From positions 248,001-312,000 of the forward strand of contig MU385869.1 of the NCBI GenBank assembly GCA_022497145.1: DNA of 64,000 nucleotides, written 5' to 3'. The notes beneath the pieces were generated by a model. That model was not told the origin of the DNA and made no database searches. It was given only the letters and a program-made list of their open reading frames with translations. Source of the stretch: Rostrohypoxylon terebratum (Eukaryota; Ascomycota; Sordariomycetes; Xylariales; Hypoxylaceae). The position numbers and the translations under genes were made by a program. This document shows positions 12,109 to 21,845 of this stretch, one piece after another; the first letter of the stretch is position 1, and each line of letters opens with the position of its first letter.

Positions 12109-12703
12109 TTTCTGAGTTGCTAATTACCTATGATCTAGAGATGACTGTGGCTAAGAGTGAATAAGCACGGGCTCAAAGATGACTGGTTAGGTATTAGATA
12201 TTTCGTGAATATGTTTAAGAATCTCTTTCGGTTGGAGAGGAGTTGATGATACTATTTCAAGTAGAAAAGCCATCTCCGCGAATAGGGAATCACGCCGATT
12301 GCGGCAATCCCTCACTTCATCTGTCGCTATACTACTACGGAGGAGTATCTCGGTGACGCCTGGCAATCGGTTCATAGCGGCATAACTGGTGTTCTCCCCT
12401 TCGTAGATCTCGGATCGCTTTCCGGTGTCCCCACCACAAGATTAGGGGTTCGCATTTCTCCGCGTTGTAAGAATCGGTCCACCCGATCAATGCCTGCACT
12501 ATCTTAGTTTAGACGAGTTCCGATCCATGTCCGGTCCGGATACCGAGCCGGCAACTTGAGCTCAAGGTCAACTATATCCATGTAAGTCAGTTCGCGATGT
12601 AGGAGTGGTGTTGAGTTCAATAGAGATAATTGTTCATCGCTTTGCTTCGTTCGTTATTCGAAAGGACTAGCAGATTGAATTATTCAATTCGACAGACGTC
12701 AAT
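12109..12703. promoter_or_regulatory. Bidirectional promoter of P5C dehydrogenase and aldolase genes
   Basis: A 595-bp region between two divergent start codons, so it must serve both genes. It contains CCGG at 12422-12425, a CCGG-N-CCGG site at 12531-12539 and CCGG at 12548-12551, within 175 bp of the aldolase start. A pyrimidine-rich stretch precedes the aldolase ATG. Confidence 0.6.
12531..12539. promoter_or_regulatory. CCGG-N-CCGG inverted repeat, candidate PrnA-type Zn2Cys6 binding site
   Basis: The bases read CCGGTCCGG inside TCCGGTCCGGA. From recall of published work, Aspergillus nidulans PrnA, the proline-induced Zn2Cys6 activator, binds CCGG-N-CCGG inverted repeats. Its position midway between two genes of the same predicted pathway supports a regulatory role. 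A 9-bp match can occur by chance. Confidence 0.45.
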
Positions 12704-13651
12704 ATGGCCGAACATATTCCTCCCGGCGGCGTCTGGTGCCCTGCCGCCACCTTCTTCAATCCAGAAACTGATGAACTGGACTTAGAGTCACAAGCCGCCT
12801 ATTACTCCTACCTATCGCGAACGGGGCTAGCCGGTCTAGTGATTTTAGGCACAAATGCTGAAGCGTTTCTGTTGACACGCGAAGAGCGCAAGGCCTTGGT
12901 AGCTATAGCTCGAAAGGCAGTTGGACCTGATTTCCCTATCATGGCAGGATGCGGAGCGCATTCTACAAAACAGGTGCTCGAACTCATTAGTGATGCGGCG
13001 GAAGCTGGTGCCAATTCCACCCTAGTGTTACCGCCAGCATATTTCGGGAAAGCTACGACGCCAGAAGTCATCGAGAGGTTTTATGGCGATGTGTCTAAGG
13101 GCAGCAAGCTCCCCATTGTTATCTACAACTTCCCGGGAGTGTGTAATGGCGTCGACTTAGGATCGGACATTATCACCAAGCTGGCTAACAAGCATTCGAA
13201 TATCGTGGGAACGAAGCTAACATGCGGTTCCGTGGCCAAGATCACTCGTCTAGCTGCTGCTCTTCCTAACTTTGCGACGTTTGGTGGCCAGTCAGATTTC
13301 ATTATTGGTGGATTGAGTTCTGGGTCTGTTGGTTGCATTGCTGCCTTCGCAAATGTGGCCCCGAAAACCATTGTGAGGATATACGACCTTTACCGACAAG
13401 GAAAATACGAGGAGGCTTTAGAATTGCACAAGAAGGCCGCATTGGCAGAGCAGTACATCAAGGCGGGAATTGGTGCGACCAAATATGCTGCTGCAATCCG
13501 GACAGCGGCGGCGGCGGGCATTCCGGATGCGATCACTAAATTGCAGCCTAGAACCCCCTATATTGCGCCAACGGACGCTGTTAAGGAAGCCGTAAGAAGT
13601 GGCACCGAGGAGATTTCTAAGATTGAGGCTAGCTTACCTCTCAAATATTGA
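12704..13651 (+). CDS. DapA-family aldolase, probable 4-hydroxy-2-oxoglutarate aldolase
   Basis: Single-exon 315-aa class I aldolase of the dihydrodipicolinate synthase/N-acetylneuraminate lyase family. The TIM-barrel motifs are intact: GTNAE at 49-53 (keto-acid carboxylate binding; Asn at the second position as in HOGA and keto-deoxy-sugar aldolases rather than the DHDPS GTTGE), YNFPG with catalytic Tyr141, and Schiff-base Lys171 in VGTKLTCG. Fungi make lysine by the aminoadipate route, so true DHDPS is not expected. By its neighbours the likely reaction is cleavage of 4-hydroxy-2-oxoglutarate to pyruvate and glyoxylate, the last step of hydroxyproline breakdown. The fungal galacturonate-pathway aldolase (GaaC/LGA1) shares VGTK.TC and is the main alternative, but no sugar-acid genes are nearby. 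No clear mitochondrial signal is seen. It is convergent with P5C reductase (102 bp apart). Confidence 0.85.
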   Translation: MAEHIPPGGVWCPAATFFNPETDELDLESQAAYYSYLSRTGLAGLVILGTNAEAFLLTREERKALVAIARKAVGPDFPIMAGCGAHSTKQVLELISDAAEAGANSTLVLPPAYFGKATTPEVIERFYGDVSKGSKLPIVIYNFPGVCNGVDLGSDIITKLANKHSNIVGTKLTCGSVAKITRLAAALPNFATFGGQSDFIIGGLSSGSVGCIAAFANVAPKTIVRIYDLYRQGKYEEALELHKKAALAEQYIKAGIGATKYAAAIRTAAAAGIPDAITKLQPRTPYIAPTDAVKEAVRSGTEEISKIEASLPLKY

Positions 13652-13753
13652 TTTTGATTCTGGTCATGAAATGAGATAACTCCAAGCGCAAATATCGTAA
13701 ATAGAAAAAAAAATTAGAAAAGGCTTTCATAATTCTCTTGGTGACTTTGCTGA

Positions 13754-14713
13754 CTAGTGTCTGGTATCATTAACGTGGGGAACCTTGCCCATCAATCGCG
13801 CAATTGTCACAGCTTCTCGAAGACCTCTACCGAGATGACCACGAACTCCAGCTTCTTCGAGCACCATAAGTCCACCAATTGTACAACCTTCGGGCGATGT
13901 GCCTTGATCCCTTAAGACTCCGGCATGCATTCCGCTTTGCAGAAGAGTAGCCGTGCCTAGCATAGATTGTACTATCGTGGCGGTCGCTTCCTGTCTCGGC
14001 ATCCCTACGGCGACTGATGCGTCTACCAATGCGTCGACGATGACGGCGAAGAATGCCGGTGTGGATCCTCCCACGGCCGTGAATGCATCCATCTGACTAG
14101 GAGCTAGATGCACTGTCTTGCCGATGCGATTGAATAATGTATCGGTAAATTCTAGGTATGCGGGAGGTAGCTTGGGATCAGGTTTCTCGATAGCCGTGAT
14201 AGACTGTGAGACTGTGGCAGCGATATTCGGGAGAGTCCGTATCACCCAGATTCTAGCGCTGTCTTTGTCGCTAATAGTAGTTGTCTCATCCAGGAGTGCC
14301 TCGATCTGCTCTCTTGTCCATCCAGCCACGATGCTGATTAGTAATTTCCCCGCAAGCGCATCCGCGAGTCCAGGTTCCCTCAGCGTCTCACGCACATCTG
14401 CCGGGTCGACTCCGAGCAGAACAACGTCGGAGTGCTTTACTGACTGTACATTATTCCCCGTTGAGATTTTCAACGCAATTTGTGAATCAGAAAGCTTTCC
14501 GGATAATCGCTTCACAGAGCGCTCGCTACGGACGCAGGCAATAATACGGCTCACTGGCAAACGGGAGGCTTTCTCATCCTTGGGTCCTGTCAAGCTTTCT
14601 AGGATAGCCGTCCCGAGGTTTCCTGCCTATATGTTAGTGGATAGTCTTTCGAGGTTGAAGATACTTAAACAGTAGCATAGCATACCACAACCTAGTATGC
14701 ATAGAGTTGACAT
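13754..14713 (-). CDS. Pyrroline-5-carboxylate reductase
   Basis: Predicted 298-aa NAD(P)H-dependent reductase in two exons: 14713..14686 (only 28 nt) and 14622..13754. The short first exon is needed to build the dinucleotide-binding start MSTLCILGCGNLGTAILESL, typical of P5C reductases. Further family marks are SDVVLLGVDPADV, LLISIVAGWT, WVIRTLPNIAATV, the FTAVGGSTPAFFAVIVDALVDA dimer region and the C-terminal SPEGCTIGGLMVLEEAGVRG. The normal role is the last step of proline biosynthesis in the cytosol. Its place among catabolic genes is unusual: it may reduce P5C or 3-hydroxy-P5C leaking from the dehydrogenase, or supply proline. It runs tandem with proline dehydrogenase, 576 bp away. Confidence 0.93.
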
Positions 14714-15289
14714 CTTTTAGGAGTTGAAATTTCGGGTGAAAGTTTTATGAAACAAGCCAGTGTATTTCCGCAGATTCATGATTTCAGATGCAGATGATGC
14801 TTTCTTGCTTTCTCAATTGCAGTAACATCGCGGTTCAGCTCTTATGACGTACCTAGTTCCAAGGTTGTCTTCCGAACTTCACTCGGGACTGAGCGAAGAA
14901 CGGAAAAGCCGAAAGCTCGATTGTGCCATGGGTCTCGGATCAATTACCGAGTGAGTTACCGGTGCCGACATTTGGTAGACTTCATTTCAGAGAATTGAAA
15001 TTTGTGGATAAAGTAGAAGTCCAGGACTTGGCACTTGGGTCCCCCCCTGCCCCTCACGAGTCACGAGTCAGTCCTGTCATAGCATAGCATAGCGCCTGTG
15101 GGGGTGGATTATGTCATTCCGGCTTCAGTCTTTCCTTACTAATCTTACTAGTCTTACTAACCCGCTCAACCTTAATCAGCATATGCCTACAAATTTCATA
15201 TTTCGGAATGCTGCAATTCTATGCAGTACAGATAGAGATTACATAATAGCCCCGCTACTAGGTACGTAAAAGAACCCATATTACTAACA
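14714..15289. other. Spacer between P5C reductase and proline dehydrogenase
   Basis: A 576-bp region upstream of the reductase and downstream of the dehydrogenase, both on the minus strand. It holds short direct repeats (CATAGCATAG near 15078-15090; ACTAATCTTACTAGTCTTACTAA near 15138-15160). No gene seen. Confidence 0.5.
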
Positions 15290-16701
15290 CTAACTCGAAA
15301 ATCCAAATGTCGACTTGAATCTCCTCCAAACTTCTGTCTTCAAAGCTGAATATTCGTCCGTCGTCCGCGTCACTGCATCACGATTCTCCACCGCCCTCCT
15401 TAGCAAGTATGCCAAGCACTCTCCCATGCTACCCCAGGTGGAGCATTTATAGACATCTGGGGATCTCTGGTTTTCGTCTTTCTCGGCTAGCAGCGAAAAG
15501 CTGACCTCATCCGACATGCCGTGAAGTTGACCGAATCCTACCGGTATGGTAGGTAGACCGTTCTTGACCCTCTCTTGATGTAGTCTATTCGCTTTCATCA
15601 CGCTTTCCCTGTTGTGGCTAGCCAGGAAGAGGTTGACTGAAGGGAAGGGTTTGCCGCCCTCCTTTCCAAACTCGCCGAGCTGCTTCTTCAAGGCACCGGT
15701 CGCAATGCTGTTATACGCATCATCTGTGTCCTGTTTCGTGTCGTGGATCAAATGGCGATCATCGGAAAGAATGTACGCGCCACGGACCAGTTTAAGACCC
15801 AGGGTAAACCCGTCTTTGCTCGCCGCTTCAAGATGCTCCGCGATGACCGACGGAGTTTTCTTGAGGTATGCTTGATATGTGTTATATACGACAGCAGAAC
15901 CGTCGCGATTGAATTTTCGCATCAGGTCTAGACAGACTGCCGCGATTCCCTTTTGGAAATGTTGAGACTCGGCATCGATAATCACCTGTATTGAGCGGGA
16001 TTTGCAAGCAGCACAAATCTCATCAATCGCGTCCAAAAATCGCTGAGGTGGCGCTCGGCCTTCGGCGAAAGCTTGAGTTACCTTAGGACCAGCCCCGGTC
16101 AACCTGCAATCATCTTTAACTTATTTCTTCCCGAATTTTACATGCTGATGTTGAATACTTACTTCACAGCTAGAATATCGCCTTCCTCGATCAAATTGGC
16201 AGTCTCAAGCGTGCCAACTCGCCATTCTTCCAGGTGCGGACATAAGTCCGCCACAGAAGAACTGCTTATATCTCCAGAATCAACTCCTTGTACGTCCGCT
16301 TTGTTAGTTTTGTGGTCAAATACGGTTTCCCGTGCATAAGTTAAGATCACCCCCTTAAGTCCGAGATCCTTAAGCTGGCGAACACGACGCCTAGTCTCTG
16401 GCCCGGTCTCCCCAGCACAGAATTGATCGTAGAATGTCTTCTTCAATATCCCGTAAATGAGGGGGTTTTTTTCGACGTGAAGAAGAGCATTCCTATCAGG
16501 TTTGGAGAGGAAAGACAGTATCTTCAACGATGGTATGAGGAGTAATCGTTTTGATGATATTCCGGCTACAAGCAGGGATCTTAACAACATGCCATTGGGT
16601 AGTGGTGCTAAGGGGAATCGAGTAGTAATTTGCGGTGTCGACGGCACGGTTGCCGATGTTGATGCGTTGCGCAGGGATGTCACGACGCGCCCCTTAGCCA
16701 T
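15290..16701 (-). CDS. Proline dehydrogenase family enzyme, possible hydroxyproline dehydrogenase, mitochondrial
   Basis: Predicted 450-aa FAD enzyme in two exons (16701..16163, 16103..15290; intron 59 nt with GTAAGT and TTGCAG). The N-terminus is rich in Ser, Thr and Arg with few acids, consistent with mitochondrial import. Family features in order: FYDQFCAGET, GVILTYARE, AVKLTGAGP (flavin barrel), IIDAESQHFQ, VYNTYQAYLKKT, GLKLVRGAYI, LFLASHNRES, VGFGQLHGMSDEVSF, and the substrate-carboxylate motif YLLRRAVENRDAV. The expected reaction is oxidation of proline or 4-hydroxyproline to the pyrroline-5-carboxylate with electrons to ubiquinone. Cys400 (VYK-C-STWG) stands where proline-specific PRODH has Tyr and the human hydroxyproline enzyme has Ser, favouring hydroxyproline. 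The start is the only suitable ATG after an upstream in-frame stop. It is divergent from the permease. Confidence 0.93.
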
Positions 16702-17686
16702 AGCTGATCGCGCGGCAATGGACGCCGATGATGTACCAAGCCGAGCGGAACGCTATGGCGACTCTTGTTGAGGATGCTAAAGTAAAACCTTACAAGAAAA
16801 TTATCAAATCAAGAGCAAGTATAATGAGGTGAGCATAAAGGTTGAAGTTATTGACTCTCATAAAGTCCGGCCTGCTATCTATGGCCATATAGTCCATATG
16901 AATTACCATCGCTCGTGCGGGGTGCTTGTATTCAGCGCCGTTTACGGTCTCGGGACCTGAACCGATGGTGTTGTCGGGGTCCGGCCCGTCACTTTATTTC
17001 TCCAACTGCTTGGTTCCGTTACCTTACCCGGTCATGAAGGGATCTAATCCTTCTACCCGTGTATCGTACATGGACCACATGGCTAGATTACATGACTAGG
17101 GATACCGTGAGCCTCATGAGCTCTTGTACGAAACAACCAGACGCGACAAAACGTATGACAGCAGTAATCATATTTACCCTATGAATCTAGGACATGATAG
17201 CCTTATCATTTGATAAGTTGTAATGAGCTGGGGTAGAAACGGAGTTAGTCCTCATCCCGGCTAGCCGAGGTGCTTAGAACCTCAGCGATCACTGCCATCC
17301 TGCGATAAGAGTGGGGAATTGGCCGTCCGTGGAATCAATGCAGATGTCGGTCCAGCCGACCGATGTCTCGGTGAGTGCACCTTTGTCGAATTCTCAAGAC
17401 AAGGGGACATTCCTGATCTGAGCCAGCTACGCAATCCCTGGTACCCAGTAGTCCGCGCTATCATGGACCCTGGTTAACTTGTCTACGCTGAACTTCGAGC
17501 TTTTTTTTTTTTTTACATGTCTGATCAAACCTTCTTAGATCCTCTTCCTTTTCTTTCAACTCTCACCTTTCATCTTCACGCCGTCTACGCTATGTGTTAG
17601 CCTCATATTTCACTTCATGTTCAACCTCTATAACGACCTCGAGTAATACCTACCACCGTTCCAAGTATCCCCTCCATCTTTATAAA
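16702..17686. promoter_or_regulatory. Bidirectional promoter of proline dehydrogenase and amino-acid permease
   Basis: A 985-bp region between divergent starts. It contains CCGG sites at 16867, 16981, 17028 and 17257 (first base), but none in the CCGG-N-CCGG arrangement. A T run (about 17501-17515) and a strongly pyrimidine-rich stretch (17520-17600) precede the permease ATG, as is common in fungal promoters. Confidence 0.5.
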
Positions 17687-19608
17687 ATGGATTCCTCCCA
17701 GGAGAAGGGTGATACGAGTGACAAGTCACTCACTCGAAATGTCACTCAGGGCGAAAGTGTTCACATGGGAAGCTTCATGGAGACTACCGAAGACAATAAC
17801 GATCTCAAACGGCACCTTGGAAACCGCCAGATCCAGCTGATCGCCATTGGAGGATCGATTGGTACGGCGGTCTTCGTCAGTATCTCCAGTGGACTCGTTG
17901 CTGGTGGACCGGGAAGTTTGTTTATTGCCTACTCCATCTACTCATTTGTCATGGGTCTCGTGAACAACTCCATGGCTGAAATGGCTGTTTTCCAGCCCGT
18001 TGCCGGTGGTTTCATCAGAATGGCGACTAAATGGGTAGACGAGTCTTTGGGTTTCATGACTGGCTGGAATTTCTTCTTATACGAGGCTATCTTGATTCCC
18101 TTTGAGATTACAGCCTTGACATTGGTTCTCTCTTATTGGCGCGACGATATTCCAGTGGTAGCAGTGGTCGCCGTTTGCATCGTCCTATACTTGTGAGATT
18201 TCTAAAAGAAAAAAAAATAGGGTCCGATTATCTTGCTAACTAGATCCTCAGTTGTATCAACATTTTTGCGGTCGAGTGGTACGGAGAAACCGAGTTTTGG
18301 TTGGCTACCGGTAAAATTGTTCTACTCGGAATCGTCTTCTGTTTCACCTTCGTTACGATGGTCGGCGGTAATCCGAAACACGACGCCTACGGCTTCCGAT
18401 ACTGGAACAGCCCTGGTGCTTTTGCCGAACATATTACTACCGGCGCTCTCGGTCGATTCGAGGGATTTCTAGGTACTTTTTTCGCCCCAAAACAACAGAA
18501 ATTCATGGGGTATCACTAACAGTTAATAGCTGCAATGTGGAGTGCTGCCTTTACCTTCGTCGGTCCCGAGTATATCGGAATGGTGGCAGGCGAGACTAAA
18601 CTACCTCGACGATATTTGAAGAACGCTTTCAAGACAGCATACTTCCGATTCACCCTATTTTTCGTAGGAAGTGCCTTGTGTGTCGGCATTGTTGTTCCAT
18701 ACAATGATAAGACTCTAGTAGGCATTCTATCGGGATCTTCCGGGGGTTCTGGAACCGCTGCCGCTTCTCCTTGTAAGTCCTGCAGGAAAGCCTAATGGAA
18801 TTTTCATATCAATTCCAATCCTCCTCCTTTATGATTCAACGTGCTAACGAAATATGTTGAAATAGACGTCATTGCTATGAGCAATCTAGGAATCTCAGTG
18901 CTACCTCACATTACCAACGCGCTTCTCGTTACAAGCATCTTCTCGGCAGGAAATGCTTACACATACTGCGGAAGTCGTAGTCTTTACGGTCTCGCACTCG
19001 ACGGACAAGCCCCCAAGTTCCTGCTCAAATGTACTAAGGCCGGTGTTCCTATTTACTGCCTCTTCATCACGATGTGCTTCTCGTGCTTGGCCTTCCTCAA
19101 CGTATCTAGTGGGTCTTCCGTGGTGCTCAATTGGTTCGTGAACCTTCTTACCGCGGCTCAGATCGTCGATTACATTGTCATCAGTATTACTTTCATCTTC
19201 TTTTACCGCGCCTGTAAGGCCCAGGGCATTGATCGAAAGACCCTGCCGTATTATGGTTATTTCCAGCCGTATTCTGCTTGGATCGGAGTAATTTTCATGA
19301 CCACTGTGGTTTGCACCTACGGCTACAGCGTGTTTCTGCCTGGCAAATGGGATGTCGAATCGTTCTTCACCTACTACGCCATGGTTTTACTTGACCCTAT
19401 TCTCTATATCGGATGGAAGCTCTGGCACCGCACCAAGTTCATCAAGCCGGAAGAGGCGGATTTGGTATGGATTGCGCCCAGCATTGACGCTTATGAGGCC
19501 GCCTACACTGAAGATGCCCCTGGCTTCTGGACGGAAATCGCGCAGATATTTGGGTTCAGGAGAAAGAATGTGTCCAGCGATTCGTCGTCTTCTGGCGCCG
19601 AGTTGTAA
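17687..19608 (+). CDS. Amino-acid permease (YAT/APC family), probable proline/hydroxyproline transporter
   Basis: Predicted 570-aa plasma-membrane transporter in four exons: 17687..18192, 18252..18472, 18530..18772, 18866..19608. After a hydrophilic N-terminus (about 50 residues) comes the family signature HLGNRQIQLIAIGGSIGTAVFV (TM1), then about twelve membrane segments. These include the conserved FITGWN-like GFMTGWNFFLYEAILIPFEI, TFVGPEYIGMVAGETKLPRRY, and SAGNAYTYCGSRSLYGLALDGQAPKF. The C-terminus is hydrophilic and Ser-rich with EADLVW. The ATG at 17687 is preferred over a non-ATG upstream extension. The first junction (TT + T TGT) gives an uninterrupted FCINIFAVEWYGETEFW. By analogy with PrnB in the A. 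nidulans proline cluster it probably imports the pathway substrate; specificity cannot be read from sequence. Confidence 0.92.
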
Positions 19609-20326
19609 AATATTTGTTAGATTAGATATTAGTCATTGTATAGAGAGAATCCGCCGTTTGGGTTAAACCCCTTTTGACCTTGGAGATACCACCTCTCACA
19701 TCGTAACATTTTTTTTATTCTCTAGTGTGCATGTTTTCGTCCAACAGTTCCTTGATAAATCACCTGTAGGTGATGCTAAATGGATGTCTATTTGTTATAC
19801 TGCCAAATTGAGGAAATTCCTTGTTAAAGAGTACATTCAAGAACCAAAAATTTCACCTAGAAAAAAGCCATCTCATGGACCCTGTCGATCATATGTCTCA
19901 GGACGCGTATTATGCAAGATCTTTGATGAGGGATTCCCGATCATTACGCTGTGCATGGTGTTAAGGCGGGAAAGGGGTGGGTGTACCAGCGAGCGGGGTT
20001 ACAATTTCGCGAAACAACACTAGCATATGTGATTCTAGGTATTAGGTAACAATATATGACATCTAAAATAGTGCCTGATACTTTAGAGTATGATATATTA
20101 AGTGATCGCCATCATGGCTGTGCCCGGAATGTATGCCGATGTACTGTGGAGTAGCTCGGGTTGGACTCCGAGTGTCGATTCCATGGCTAGGTACCTACGT
20201 ATAATGGGCGGATGGGCTATATACTAAATGGAACAAAAGTTCGCATAGACATCTCAACAGACTTTCAGTAACTAAGCTCATTTATACGAGCCTGGATTTA
20301 ATCGAATTCTACATTAATTATCCGTG
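19609..20326. other. Permease-aminotransferase spacer
   Basis: A 718-bp region downstream of the permease and upstream of the aminotransferase, which is on the same strand. A weak open frame at 19727-20023 has no recognisable features. One CCGG site at 20124-20127. Confidence 0.5.
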
Positions 20327-21811
20327 ATGTTCAAGAGCGCACGTCCAGGTCCCCCGGACCCCATGTTCACACTGAAAAAACTGGCAGACGGCGATACAAC
20401 TCCAAACAAGGTTGATCTGGGCGTTGGGGTCTATAGAAACGAGCAGGCTGGCTATCACGAGTTGGAGGCCATTAAACAGGTTGGGATTATGGGCCTCTTA
20501 GTTTGTGCTTGACTAACCACGCGTTACTAGGCTAAGAAGATACTGGACGAGAAAAACCCTGGCCATGACTATGAAGTTACAATAGGGAATCCAACTTTTC
20601 TAAAACATGCCACCGAACTGATCTTCTGTCCCTCTAGCCGGGTACTCCAGGACAAAAAGGTCCGCTTTTATGACCATCTGTTTAAATTACAGCTACTGAT
20701 ATTGAAACTAGGTAGCATCCGTACAGACGGTTTCCGGGACGGGTGCCAATCACATAGGAGCGCTCTTTCTCAGCCGATCGGCCGAGTTCTCCGGCAAGAC
20801 CGTATATGTCGGGATGCCAGCTTGGGGAAACTACGACCCTATATTTCGTCTTGTGGGACTTGAAGTCGTGAAGTACAAGTACTATGATATCCAGCATGGG
20901 GTTTACTTCCCGGAGATGCTTCATCTTGTGAAAACAGCTCAAGCGAAGAGTATCTTCGTTCTCCAAAGCTGCTGCCACAACCCTACCGGAGCGGATCTCA
21001 CTAAGAAACAGTGGGACGAGTTAGCCGACGCTTTCAAGGAGCATGGCGTACTCCCCTTCTTCGATATCGCGTATCAAGGTCTCGGAGCCGGTCTTGACGA
21101 GGATGCATATGGCATTCGACGCTTTGCCGAGCTAGGCCTAGAGTTCGTAGTAGCGCAATCGTTCGCCAAAAACTTCGGCCTGTACGGCGAGCGCGCCGGT
21201 GTTCTTCATATCGTTGGCAGGGACGAAGAAAATGCTAGGAATATTGGCGATCAGTTGCGTTGCCTAGTACGATGGGAGTTTTCTTCGTCGCCTGCGTATG
21301 GATCTCGATTGGTGACGATAGTATTGGAGGATGCTGGTTTAACCAAAATATGGTTGGTATTCTAATTGGGTAAATGAGCTATATCGAGAAGCTAATGGGC
21401 GAGAATTAAAAACAGGCGCGATGAGTTGGATACGATGAAAGAGAGGCTCCTATACAACCGACGGACACTTTACAACGTTGTAGCAAACGAGCTCAAGGTC
21501 TGGTTATCACCCCAGGAAATTTATTGAAATTTGCTGACTTTTGAAGGTTCCTGGGAACTGGGAAGTGATAACATCGACGCAAGGTCTATTCTGGTAAGAA
21601 ACCATCGAGCACTTGTCTTTATGCATGCGTTAATGGTCACAGCATTCTACCCCTGACTGTTCAGCAGTGCATATTACTAAGGGAAAAACACCACATCCAC
21701 TTGCCTGAAAGTGGCCGTATCAATGTTGCTGGTTTGAATAAATCCAACATCGACTACGTTGCAAGAGCTATTCAGGATGTAGTAGTCAAAACTGAAGGAA
21801 TTCAAAGATGA
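20327..21811 (+). CDS. Aspartate-type aminotransferase (class I, PLP-dependent)
   Basis: Predicted 406-aa enzyme in six exons: 20327..20479, 20531..20659, 20712..21352, 21416..21497, 21547..21593, 21643..21811. It has the GOT family start (PPDPMFTLKKLADGDTTPNKVDLGVGVYRNE), VQTVSGTGANHIGALFL, the PLP-site stretch SCCHNPTGADLTKKQWDEL, FFDIAYQGLGAGLDEDAYGIR and PLP-lysine Lys247 in QSFAKNFGLYGERAG. The end is LPESGRINVAGLNKSNIDYVARAI. No transit peptide, so probably cytosolic. In vertebrates aspartate aminotransferase converts 4-hydroxyglutamate to 4-hydroxy-2-oxoglutarate, the step needed here between the dehydrogenase and the aldolase. Four of its five introns have non-standard donors (GTTGGG, GTCCGC, GTTGGT, GTCTGG), unlike the neighbours, although frames join perfectly. 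Borders are therefore less certain than in the other genes. Confidence 0.9.
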
Positions 21812-21845
21812 CGTCCAGGACTTAGGGTAACTAGTAGGTAGTTTA

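Noticed and set aside
12704..13651. Dihydrodipicolinate synthase for lysine biosynthesis
   Set aside because: Fungi use the aminoadipate route and the motif is GTNAE rather than GTTGE; the family name is kept but not the function.
16702..17686. CCGG-N-CCGG site in the proline dehydrogenase-permease promoter
   Set aside because: Only isolated CCGG sites were found, none with one-base spacing.
10254..21811. Secondary-metabolite cluster interpretation
   Set aside because: There is no polyketide or peptide synthase, terpene cyclase or other backbone enzyme; all genes fit primary imino-acid catabolism.
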